A stretch of DNA of 7,485 nucleotides from CAYLSV01 sp964386435 (lineage in GTDB: Bacteria > Planctomycetota > Phycisphaerae > Tepidisphaerales > Tepidisphaeraceae): the NCBI GenBank assembly GCA_964386435.1, contig CAYLSV010000138.1, positions 1 to 7,485 of the forward strand. The letters run 5' to 3'. A program made the translations under genes and the position numbers. Below are positions 1 through 6,326 of the stretch, in pieces. Numbering within the stretch: position 1 is the first letter of the stretch; each line of letters starts with the position of its first letter. The notes beneath the pieces are model-generated. The model was not told where the DNA came from. It saw nothing but the letters and a program-made list of their open reading frames with translations, and did no database searches.

Positions 1-263
1 GAGAGCGTCTCGGCCGGCACGTTCTCGAACTCGAACGTGACGGCCGCCACCCGGTTGGCGAAGTTGCGGGCGGCGTCGATGTCGTCGTAAGGCCGGTTGA
101 TCTCCACGTCGGCCACCTGCCCGGCCGGGCAGTCGAGTGAGGGGTCGAGCGCGTGAACGCGGTACCCCATCCGCCGGGCGGCGATGCCGAACATGCGGCC
201 GAGTTGCCCCCCGCCGAGGATGCCGATGGCTTGGCCGGGCAGAATTGGATGGCCGCGCGTCAT
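1..263 (-). CDS. purK: 5-(carboxyamino)imidazole ribonucleotide synthase (PurK), N-terminal part
   Basis: PurK is a cytosolic ATP-grasp enzyme that uses ATP and bicarbonate to convert AIR to N5-CAIR in de novo purine synthesis, normally handing product to PurE. Only the first 87 residues are present; the 3' end lies beyond the left edge. Seen directly: the family's N-terminal nucleotide-fold signature GILGGGQLGRM at residues 14-24, then LDPSLDCPAGQVAD (39-52), matching the usual 'LDPxxxxPAxQVAD' segment, and TFEFENVP (76-83), a hallmark of PurK. The ATG at 263..261 places the glycine-rich loop 13 residues in, normal for the family. No good Shine-Dalgarno precedes it, but a small upstream ORF ends in an ATGA overlap with this start, so coupling is possible. 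It is transcribed in the same direction as the redoxin-like gene but separated by a hairpin. The family call is firm; purE is not visible here. Confidence 0.93.
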   Translation of the reverse strand, partial: MTRGHPILPGQAIGILGGGQLGRMFGIAARRMGYRVHALDPSLDCPAGQVADVEINRPYDDIDAARNFANRVAAVTFEFENVPAETL

Positions 264-352
264 ACCCGCAGCATACCGCACCGGCCCGAAGCCCGGTGGC
301 GACTCCCGATGCCCAACGGCGGGCGCTCCTTCCAGCGCGGTCGCCTGATCAT
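260..352 (-). CDS. Possible 30-residue basic leader ORF upstream of purK
   Basis: This small frame begins ATG ATC AGG CGA and ends in TGA, sharing a 4-base ATGA overlap with the purK start. A GAGGA motif (minus strand, 364..360) lies 7 bases before its ATG, better placed than anything in front of purK. The product would be a very basic peptide (MIRRPRWKERPPLGIGS at its start, many Arg) with no recognised domain or signal peptide. Short open frames are frequent by chance in DNA this GC-rich, so the support is only the ribosome site plus the overlap. If translated, its main role could be to couple ribosomes onto purK. It may equally be nothing more than the purK 5' leader. Confidence 0.25.
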   Translation of the reverse strand: MIRRPRWKERPPLGIGSRHRASGRCGMLRV

Positions 353-403
353 CGAAAGATCCTCACCTTTAACCCGAACGGCCGGGATGCTTCGAACAAA
401 AGG

Positions 404-476
404 AGTAGCCGCGGGGCCTGTCCCGCGCTTCCGATGCCGAGGGTCTTCGACGCGCGAAGCAGGCCCCGCGGCTACT
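404..476 (-). terminator. Long inverted repeat, possible terminator of the redoxin-like gene
   Basis: Perfect 17-bp arms at 404..420 and 460..476 (core GTAGCCGCGGGGCCTG and its complement) enclose 39 bases. After a 3x3 internal loop the stem resumes with CGCGC (424..428 with 452..456), and the apical part holds a second small palindrome CTTCG-N5-CGAAG (445..459). On the minus strand the stem is followed by CC and then TTTT (401..398), so it could stop transcripts from the gene ending at 506 before purK. The T-run is short, so the element could instead be a dispersed palindromic repeat of REP type. It begins about 30 bases past the upstream stop codon. Confidence 0.45.
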
Positions 477-505
477 TAACCCAGTTCGGTGTCAGCCCCC
501 GGGTT

Positions 506-1768
506 CTATTTCAGGAACGTGGCGGCGCGGCGGGCCCAATAGGTGTCAGGGTACTTCTCGATCACTTCCTGGTATTTCTTCTCAGCGAGGCCGTCGCGGC
601 CGGCTTTGCGATAGCTTTCGGCGAGTTTGAAGATGCGCTCGGCTTTCACCTCGTCGCTGGGGCCGTTGGGGGTAGGGGTGTCGGTGGCTTGGTTGGCGTA
701 GGCGTCGAGGGCTTCTTGGGCGGCGGCGGCGGCGGGGGTGTTGGCGTAGCGGCGAAGAATGAGGTTGTAGCGGGCGCGGGCGGCGACGTGATTGCCGGCC
801 TCGGCCATAGTTCGGGCGGCGGCGAGAGCCTCCTGGGCCTCGGCGGCGCGGCTGCCTTCGCGGATCACCGCGGCAGCGTCGGGGTTTTCCCGCAGCTTGG
901 CAACGGCCTCCCGCACCATCTGGACGGCGCCGGTGCCGGCGAGTTCGGTTTCAATCTCCTGGTAGGCGGCGAACGCCTCGGCGTACTCGCCGAGGGCGGC
1001 GTGCTGTTCGGCGGCGAACATGCGGGCGTCGACGGCCTCTTCGGTGCGGGCGACCAGCGTCTGATACGTGGTGCCAATGTCCGGGGCGGCGGCGACGGCG
1101 GGCGGGATCTGCGTGAGCATGCGGGCCGCCTCGCCCAGTTCGTCGGCGTCAAGGTGTTGCTCGATGGTCGGCAACACCTCGGCGATCCGGGCGAGCGTCG
1201 CGGCGTCGGGCATGCCCGGCGGAAAGGCTTCGAACACCTGCTCGATCGCTTCCTCCAGCTGCTGCGGGCCGATGACCGAGCGGATGACGCCGGTCGCGTC
1301 GACGATGTAGCAGATCGGCGTGCCGGTGACGCCCCATTCGGTCGGGATCGGGCCGCGACTGCCCAGCGGGTTGTAGTGGATCGGCCAGGTGACGTTCACC
1401 TGCTGGATCAGGCCGACCATTTCCGATTGGTTGATGTCGCACGAGACGCCCAGCACGACCAGGCCCTGATCGGCGAAGCGGCGTTGCACGGCCTGCACCT
1501 CACGCATCGTCGGCCGGGAGAGGTTGCCGAAGCTGAGGAAAAAGTGCACCACCACGATCCGCCCGCGCAAATTCGCCAAATCGATTGGCGTGTTCTGACG
1601 GAAGCTGCGGAATTGCATCGGCGGGGCGTCGCGGTCGACCAGCGGGTGGGTGACCGTCACCACCTGCGCCGCGGCGGGCGTGACCGCGGGTGTGAGCACG
1701 GCGGCCCCGGCCAAGGCGGCAGCGAGGAGGTAGGCGGCGAGCTTCTTCGGCTTCTTTGAGGTCATCAT
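506..1768 (-). CDS. Secreted TlpA/redoxin-like protein lacking CxxC, with C-terminal TPR-like repeats
   Basis: A predicted exported 420-residue protein. Residues 1-34 form a signal peptide: lysine-rich start (MMTSKKPKK), hydrophobic core, Ala-rich end with a likely cut at AAA|Q (34/35). Residues about 43-170 resemble a TlpA/AhpC-type thioredoxin fold: DRDAPPMQF, LRGRIVVVHFF, then VVLGVSCD (104-111), a cis-proline region TGTPICYIVD (148-157) and GVIRSVIG. The active-site segment reads FGNLSRPTM where WCxxCRPxM is expected, so both catalytic cysteines are replaced (G81, S84); only C110 and C153 remain. The rest is alpha-helical with TPR-like units near 260-275, 325-350 and 374-418, the last (AERIFKLAESYRKAG...) being of the kind found in envelope TPR proteins. 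I infer a periplasmic binding or scaffold role rather than redox chemistry. An AGGGGA site (1778..1773) supports ATG at 1768 or the adjacent one at 1765, which has better spacing (7 bases). The frame is open upstream to 1861, but that segment has no signal peptide in a sensible position. Confidence 0.8.
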   Translation of the reverse strand: MMTSKKPKKLAAYLLAAALAGAAVLTPAVTPAAAQVVTVTHPLVDRDAPPMQFRSFRQNTPIDLANLRGRIVVVHFFLSFGNLSRPTMREVQAVQRRFADQGLVVLGVSCDINQSEMVGLIQQVNVTWPIHYNPLGSRGPIPTEWGVTGTPICYIVDATGVIRSVIGPQQLEEAIEQVFEAFPPGMPDAATLARIAEVLPTIEQHLDADELGEAARMLTQIPPAVAAAPDIGTTYQTLVARTEEAVDARMFAAEQHAALGEYAEAFAAYQEIETELAGTGAVQMVREAVAKLRENPDAAAVIREGSRAAEAQEALAAARTMAEAGNHVAARARYNLILRRYANTPAAAAAQEALDAYANQATDTPTPNGPSDEVKAERIFKLAESYRKAGRDGLAEKKYQEVIEKYPDTYWARRAATFLK

Positions 1769-1848
1769 CAATTCCCCTGCTGAACATCGGCCGACGAGCA
1801 GTCCGAACGTCACGACGGACCTCGCGCAGCCAACGTACCGTCGGGCCG
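1769..1848. promoter_or_regulatory. Divergent intergenic region between redoxin-like gene and lpxB
   Basis: These 80 bases separate two divergent start codons and must hold, or overlap, the promoters of both the minus-strand gene and the lpxB operon. The only well-placed signal is AGGGGA on the minus strand (1778..1773). No convincing -35/-10 pair could be picked out on either strand, and no clear Shine-Dalgarno precedes the lpxB ATG at 1849. The location is inferred from gene orientation, not from a motif. Confidence 0.35.
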
Positions 1849-3048
1849 ATGCCGGATGCAACTGCTGAAGGATTATTGCCGCAAGAACTTGCCCGCGGCC
1901 GCGGGCCGTGCGTCTTTATGTCGTGCGCCGAACCCAGCGGCGACCAGCATCTGGCCGACGTCGCGGGCGAACTGAAGCGGCGCGGCGCTCGCCTCGTGGG
2001 CGTCGGCGGGCCGATGATGGCGGCGGCGGGCGTGGAGCTGCTGGCCGACGCGGTGAGCGAGTCGAAGATGGGCCTGGCCGCCCTGGGCCGGGCGCGGGAG
2101 GCCCGGCGGTGGCTGCGGGCGTTGGGCGAGCGGTATCCGGTGGACAAGCCCATCACCCACATCTGCTGCGACAGTTGGGCGGTGAACCGTTACTTCGCGG
2201 CCGGGGCCAAAAAGCGGGGCGTGCGGGTGGTCTGGTACGCCGCTCCCCAGGCGTGGGCCAGCCGGCCGGGGCGGGCGAAGGTGCTAGCGGAGCTGGCGGA
2301 CGAGGTGGCGTGCGTGCTGCCGTTCGCGGCCGAGTGGTTCCGCCACCGCGGCGTGAACGCGCGGTTCGTCGGCCACCCGCTGCTCTCGCCGCGGCGTGGG
2401 TTGCCCGACCATCTGCCGCCGGCGAACCACGATGAGCCGCCGACGCTGGCGCTGCTCACCGGCTCCCGCCGCGGCGTCGCCCAAAGCAACGGCCAACGCA
2501 TGAAGGCCGCCCTCGACGTCATTCGCGCCAAGGTGCCGGGCGTGAAATTCGTCTGCCCGACCACCGGCGCGACGCACGAGCTGGTGCAACAAATGTTCGC
2601 CGGGCAGAACGACGTGACGGCGCAAATCGACGCGTTTGACAAGCTGGTGCCACAGTGCCGGGCGGCGTGGTGCGTCAGCGGGACGGCGACGCTGCACACG
2701 GCGTTGCACGGCGTGCCGATGATCATCGTCTACGCCGGCTCGCCGATGTTGTGGCACGGGCTGGGCCGGTGGCTGATCCAGACGCGGACGTTCGGCCTGG
2801 TCAACCTGCTGACAAGCGGCTTCGACCCGGCGGATCACACCTGCCGCGAGTTCGTCCCGTGGCACGGCGACCCCCGCCCGGCCGCCGACGCGGTGGCCGA
2901 CTTGCTGCTGAACGAAACCGCCCGGCAACGCCAACGGCAGGCATTCGCCCGGCTCTACGGCGATCTGGGCGACCACGACGCCGCCGCCACGGTGGCCGAG
3001 ATGGCGCTGCGAACGTCGAGCTTGGCAAGCGGCGGGGCATCGGCATGA
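1849..3048 (+). CDS. lpxB: Lipid-A-disaccharide synthase family protein (LpxB-like, GT19), divergent
   Basis: LpxB joins UDP-2,3-diacylglucosamine and lipid X into the lipid A disaccharide at the cytoplasmic face of the inner membrane. The 399-residue product is near the family length (about 380-390). Matches in order: FMSCAEPSGDQHLADV (23-38, family SAGEPSGD), GVGGPMMAAAGVE (51-63), VWYAAPQAWASRPGR (128-142, family 'SPQVWAWRxGR'), CVLPFAAEWFRHRGV (155-169), FVGHPL (173-178), LLTGSRR (202-208, family LLPGSR), CVSGTATLHTALHGVPMIIVY (275-295) and a VNLL segment (318-321). Several key motifs are altered, including DSWAVN (108-113) where DxPDFN is usual, so strict LpxB activity is probable but not certain. 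ATG 1849 is chosen; the frame opens at 1756, but that start would overlap the divergent gene. A TTG at 1876 after AAGGA (1868..1872) is an alternative that shortens the tail before the first motif. The stop overlaps the next start (ATGA, 3045..3048). Confidence 0.85.
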   Translation: MPDATAEGLLPQELARGRGPCVFMSCAEPSGDQHLADVAGELKRRGARLVGVGGPMMAAAGVELLADAVSESKMGLAALGRAREARRWLRALGERYPVDKPITHICCDSWAVNRYFAAGAKKRGVRVVWYAAPQAWASRPGRAKVLAELADEVACVLPFAAEWFRHRGVNARFVGHPLLSPRRGLPDHLPPANHDEPPTLALLTGSRRGVAQSNGQRMKAALDVIRAKVPGVKFVCPTTGATHELVQQMFAGQNDVTAQIDAFDKLVPQCRAAWCVSGTATLHTALHGVPMIIVYAGSPMLWHGLGRWLIQTRTFGLVNLLTSGFDPADHTCREFVPWHGDPRPAADAVADLLLNETARQRQRQAFARLYGDLGDHDAAATVAEMALRTSSLASGGASA

Positions 3049-4496
3049 TGACGGGGGTGCGAGCAGTTGCCGGAACGTGGTTGGATCGGTTGGCGGCTTG
3101 GGCGTGGCTGCCGGTGATCGTGCAGGGGCTGTTGCTGATGCCGGCGTGGCCGTGGGATACGTGGTGGGCGTTCGACCACGACGAGGGCTTGAACATGATG
3201 AAGGCCCGCCTGGTGGCCGACGGGGTGCCGCTGTACACGGCGATCTGGAGCGATCAGCCGCCGATTTACACGTGGTATCTGGCGCAGTGGGTGAAGCTAG
3301 GCGATCGGCTGTGGCCGGGGCAGCCGGTGTGGACGCTGTGGGCAGCGCGGGCGACGTCGCTGATGCTGGTGGCGGCGATGGCGACGCTGATTTATAAGCT
3401 CGCCCGGCGGCACGTCGGCATCGCGGCGGCGGCCATCGGGGCGGCGTTCTTCTGGTGCGGCTACATGGTTGCCCACACCAGCGGCAGCGTGCTCGTCGGC
3501 ACCCCGGCCGTGGCGCTCGCGCTGGCGGCCGTCGCGGCGGCGGCTTGGGCGGTGGATCGGCGATCGCTCGGGCTGGCCGTGATCGGGGGCGGGTTGATGG
3601 GGTTGTCGTTGCTGTGCAAAGTGCTGATGCTGCCGCTGGTGGCGGTGGTGCCGGGATGGCTCATCTGGCAGAAGCGATACGTCGCCGCGGCGGGGTTCGT
3701 CGGCGGCGGGCTGCTCGTGTTCGGCGGGCTGGGCTGGTGGAGCGGCTTCTTCGACGGCGTGGCGCAGATGGCCGACGCCGGGCTGGGGGCGGCGACCCGC
3801 ACGGAGTTCTCGAAAAAGTCGGCCCTCGACGAGATCGGCAAATACTTCGCCCGCACCCTGCCGGCAACGGTGCTGGCCATCGCCGGCGGCGTCTGGGCGA
3901 TGCGGCGGGGCATTAACACCGCGTGGCTGGTGGCGGCGTGGTTCTGGGCGATGTTCCTGCTCATCCTGCTGCACCGGCCGGTGTGGTACCACCATTTCCT
4001 CACGCTCACCGTTCCGCTTTCGTGGCAGGCGAGCTACGGGGCCGAGCGGCTGCTGACGTGGGTGCGGGCGGAGCACAGGCGGTGGCGGGTGCCGGCGGTC
4101 CTGGGATTGCTGACGGTGGCGGTTGTCAACCCGCTCAGGCTGAGCCCGCACCTGATCCGGGAACGCGAAGGCCGGCCCGTCCCGCCCGCCCGGATCGCGG
4201 CGTTGCGCGAAGCCGGCGGTTCGGCCGTCTTCTCGGACGAGTTGATCCACGCCTACCTCGCCGACCGCCGCGTGCCGGCCGCACTGGCCGTCGTGTCGCA
4301 AAAACGCCTGACGGCCGGCCTGATCACCGGCGACGACGTGCGGCAGGCGTTCACCGAAGCCGACGTCGCGGCGGCGAGCTTCACGCGTTTCGAGCCGGCC
4401 GAGTTCGGGGAGGACTTCGAGCGGTGGTTGGCGGAGAAGTACGAGGTGCGCCTGCTCAATGACGGCACCGTGTTGCACGTCAGGCGAAGCGAGTAA
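3045..4496 (+). CDS. GT-C family membrane glycosyltransferase, ArnT/PMT-like (copy 1)
   Basis: A 483-residue integral membrane protein of the GT39/ArnT-like GT-C superfamily, which uses polyprenyl-phosphate-linked sugars on the periplasmic side. There is one hydrophobic helix at about 16-36, then the first external loop with FDHDEGLNMMKARL (43-56; the D46-E47 acidic pair is the expected catalytic/metal position) and WSDQPPIYTWYLA (68-80), the familiar 'DxPP' segment. Roughly ten further hydrophobic stretches follow, with KLARRHVGI at 118-126 and RPVWYHH (about 311-317), a motif recurrent in this family. After the last membrane helix comes a soluble tail of about 100 residues with AVFSDELIHAYLADRRVP, near 395-411. 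The ATG at 3045 overlaps the lpxB stop; an in-frame extension back to 2655 lies inside lpxB and is not coding. Translational coupling to lpxB suggests a lipid A or envelope glycolipid acceptor, but donor and acceptor are unknown. Confidence 0.82.
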   Translation: MMTGVRAVAGTWLDRLAAWAWLPVIVQGLLLMPAWPWDTWWAFDHDEGLNMMKARLVADGVPLYTAIWSDQPPIYTWYLAQWVKLGDRLWPGQPVWTLWAARATSLMLVAAMATLIYKLARRHVGIAAAAIGAAFFWCGYMVAHTSGSVLVGTPAVALALAAVAAAAWAVDRRSLGLAVIGGGLMGLSLLCKVLMLPLVAVVPGWLIWQKRYVAAAGFVGGGLLVFGGLGWWSGFFDGVAQMADAGLGAATRTEFSKKSALDEIGKYFARTLPATVLAIAGGVWAMRRGINTAWLVAAWFWAMFLLILLHRPVWYHHFLTLTVPLSWQASYGAERLLTWVRAEHRRWRVPAVLGLLTVAVVNPLRLSPHLIREREGRPVPPARIAALREAGGSAVFSDELIHAYLADRRVPAALAVVSQKRLTAGLITGDDVRQAFTEADVAAASFTRFEPAEFGEDFERWLAEKYEVRLLNDGTVLHVRRSE

Positions 4497-4505
4497 GTCG
4501 AGCGA

Positions 4506-4630
4506 GGCGTCGCTGAAGCCCCCACCGCCGCGTAGCGGCGGGGCTACATACGAACTCGAGCGTGGATGGTCGGCTGGTGCAGNNNNNNNNNNCCCCGCCG
4601 CTACGCGGCGGCGGGGGCTTCAGCGATGCC
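4506..4630. repeat. 38-bp inverted repeat flanking an assembly gap
   Basis: The left arm (4506..4543) and right arm (4593..4630) are reverse complements over 38 bases with two mismatches (4509/4627 and 4524/4612). Each arm contains its own small palindrome CCGCCGC-GTA-GCGGCGG, so either arm alone could form a GC-rich hairpin. The right arm starts on the first base after the Ns. The left arm lies just 9 bases after the stop of glycosyltransferase copy 1 and could serve as its terminator, although no T-run follows. It looks like a REP-type dispersed palindrome, but the join through the gap is not verified. Confidence 0.7.
4583..4592. other. Assembly gap (10 N)
   Basis: Ten consecutive N characters lie between the two glycosyltransferase genes, within the loop of a 38-bp inverted repeat. 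The true length and content are unknown, and reading frames crossing it are not meaningful. Operon continuity between the two glycosyltransferases therefore rests on the scaffold being correct. Confidence 0.97.
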
Positions 4631-4645
4631 GCATGCGGGAGAAGT

Positions 4646-4675
4646 TGCATTTGCCCTCGCTGCATTTGGCCTCAC
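4646..4675 (+). repeat. Two abutting 15-bp direct repeats upstream of glycosyltransferase copy 2
   Basis: TGCATTTGCCCTCGC (4646..4660) is followed immediately by TGCATTTGGCCTCAC (4661..4675), 13 of 15 bases identical. The pair ends 13 bases before the chosen start codon at 4689. It is the least GC-rich stretch in the neighbourhood. It could be a duplicated protein-binding site, or, if translation began at an upstream ATG at 4626, a five-codon repeat giving AFALA-AFGLT. Confidence 0.5.
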
Positions 4676-4688
4676 GGGCCCGATCGGC

Positions 4689-6326
4689 ATGATGTCCGGC
4701 GTGCGACGGCGTGTGTGGGACAAGGTGTGGTGGCTGCTGGACGACGCGGCCGGGTGGGCGTGGCTGCCGGTGCTGTGGCTCGGGCTGACCATGTTGCCGG
4801 CGTGGCCGGGGGCGCGGCGGGTGTGGCAGTTCAGCGCCGATGAAGGGCTGAACATGATGAAGGCCCGGCTGCTCGCCGACGGCGTGCCGCTGTACGGTGC
4901 GGTGTGGAACGACCAGCCGCCGCTGTACACGCACTACCTCGCCGGGCTGGTGAAGCTGAGCGATGTGCTCGTGCCGGGGCAGCCGGTGGTGGCGCTGTGG
5001 CTGGCACGACTGACGTCGCTGGCGCTGATCGCGCTGTCGGCCGGGCTGATCTACAAGCTCGCCCGGCGGCACGTCGGCATCCCGGCGGCGGCCGTCGGGG
5101 CGGCGGGGCTGTGGGCGGGGTACTTCGTCACGATGATGAGCGGCACCGTCCTGATCGGCACGCCGGCCGTCGCGTTGGCGCTGCTGGCGGCGTGGGCGAC
5201 GGTCCGGGCAACCGAGCGGCAACCGCTGGCATGGGCGGCCGGGGCGGGCTTGCTGCTGGCGACGTCGCTGCTGTGCAAGATGCTGATGGTGCCGCTGGTC
5301 GTGGCGTTGCCGCTGTGGCTGGTGTTGCGGAAACAATTCGCCGCGGCGGGCGTGCTGTCGGGCGTGGGACTGTTGGCGTTCGGGCTCATCGGCTGGCTCA
5401 GCGGCTTCTTCGGCGGCATCACCCAGATGGCCGGGGCCGGGCTGTCGCAGCAAACCCGCGACGGCTTCGCCGACCGCGACGTGCTCGCCTTCTTCCTCCG
5501 CTTCGGCATCAGGCAGTGGGCGACGATCATCCTCGCCGGGTTGGGCATCGGGTGGGCGTGGCAACGGCGGGTGCCCGCGGCCGGGCTGGCGGTGATGTGG
5601 CTCGCGGTGATGGGCGGGCTGTTGGCCCTGCACCGGCCGCTGTGGTACCACCATCTGCTGGTGCTCATCGTGCCGCTGGCGTGGCTGGGGGCGTACGGGG
5701 CCGAGGCGGTGATGCAGCGCGTCGGCCGCTACGCCAAGCCGCTCATCACGCGGCCGGCGGTTCACCGCCGCACCGTCTGGCACGTCGACGGCGACAGCCG
5801 CCGCATGCGCCGGACCAAGCGCGTCAGCACCGTCGAGATCCTGAACCTCACCACCGCCCGGACCACCCTCTCCACGGCCGTCGCCCTCGCCCTGGTCGTC
5901 CTGCTGACCGTGGGGCCGATGCGGCGGTCACGGTACGTGTTCGGCGAAGTACGCGGCGAGCAGTTGTTCACGCAGATCATCGACCCGCTGCGGGAGGCAC
6001 CCGGCAAGGCGGTGTTCGCCGATCAGTTGCTGTACGCCTATCTCGCCGACCGCCGGGTGCCGCCGACGTTGGCGGTGATGTCGAGCAAGCGGCTGCGATC
6101 GGGCATGATCGACTCGGCCGAGGTCATCGCCGCGCTCGAGGAGGCCGACGTGCGGGTGATGCACCTCGCCCGCTTCGACTTCGAGAAGCGGCTCCCGGCG
6201 TTCAAGGCGTGGATTGAGGCGGAGTTCGAGCCGGTGCCGGTCGAGGGGGCCGACGGGGTGCATCCGCTGGGCCTGCCCAACCCGCTGAGGGACGAGGTGC
6301 TGCACGTGCGGCGGGGGGTGCCATGA
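4689..6326 (+). CDS. GT-C family membrane glycosyltransferase, ArnT/PMT-like (copy 2, with insert)
   Basis: A 545-residue paralogue of the preceding glycosyltransferase, same predicted GT-C fold and mechanism. Matching landmarks: helix at about 21-39, FSADEGLNMMKARL (48-61; D51-E52), WNDQPPLYTHYLA (73-85), KLARRHVGI (123-131), RPLWYHH (316-322), and the soluble tail AVFADQLLYAYLADRRVPP (441-459). Over an ungapped block of 118 residues I count 85 identities with copy 1. The main difference is an extra segment of about 43 residues, rich in Arg/Thr, at roughly 347-392 between WYHH and the last membrane helix (about 394-410). The ATG at 4689 gives MMSGVRRRV, matching copy 1's MMTGVRAV, and the bases ATCGGCATGATG are shared across both starts. 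An ATG at 4626 would add 21 residues. No strong Shine-Dalgarno is seen. The 3' end overlaps the permease start by ATGA. Substrate unknown. Confidence 0.82.
   Translation: MMSGVRRRVWDKVWWLLDDAAGWAWLPVLWLGLTMLPAWPGARRVWQFSADEGLNMMKARLLADGVPLYGAVWNDQPPLYTHYLAGLVKLSDVLVPGQPVVALWLARLTSLALIALSAGLIYKLARRHVGIPAAAVGAAGLWAGYFVTMMSGTVLIGTPAVALALLAAWATVRATERQPLAWAAGAGLLLATSLLCKMLMVPLVVALPLWLVLRKQFAAAGVLSGVGLLAFGLIGWLSGFFGGITQMAGAGLSQQTRDGFADRDVLAFFLRFGIRQWATIILAGLGIGWAWQRRVPAAGLAVMWLAVMGGLLALHRPLWYHHLLVLIVPLAWLGAYGAEAVMQRVGRYAKPLITRPAVHRRTVWHVDGDSRRMRRTKRVSTVEILNLTTARTTLSTAVALALVVLLTVGPMRRSRYVFGEVRGEQLFTQIIDPLREAPGKAVFADQLLYAYLADRRVPPTLAVMSSKRLRSGMIDSAEVIAALEEADVRVMHLARFDFEKRLPAFKAWIEAEFEPVPVEGADGVHPLGLPNPLRDEVLHVRRGVP

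Noticed and set aside
137..1759. Long plus-strand open frame of 540 codons over the redoxin-like gene
   Set aside because: It lies antisense to a gene with a signal peptide, thioredoxin-fold motifs and a Shine-Dalgarno. Its translation is low-complexity Gly/Val/Arg-rich, typical of shadow frames in GC-rich DNA.
1801..1820. GTCCG-N10-CGGAC inverted repeat in the divergent intergenic region as an operator
   Set aside because: Five-base arms are expected by chance in such GC-rich DNA and the inner bases do not continue the symmetry on the same centre.
2655..3044. N-terminal extension of glycosyltransferase copy 1 inside lpxB
   Set aside because: It is the out-of-frame shadow of conserved lpxB codons; the ATG at 3045 gives a start matching copy 2 and a standard ATGA overlap.
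3297..4478. Long minus-strand open frame under glycosyltransferase copy 1
   Set aside because: The translation is dominated by Arg/His/Pro/Gln with no domain pattern, and the plus strand encodes a clear GT-C protein. A matching antisense frame under copy 2 (4620..5783) simply mirrors the duplication.
4566..4688. Extension of glycosyltransferase copy 2 through the N gap
   Set aside because: The frame crosses unknown bases and a non-coding inverted repeat, so it has no support; the paralogue aligns from 4689.
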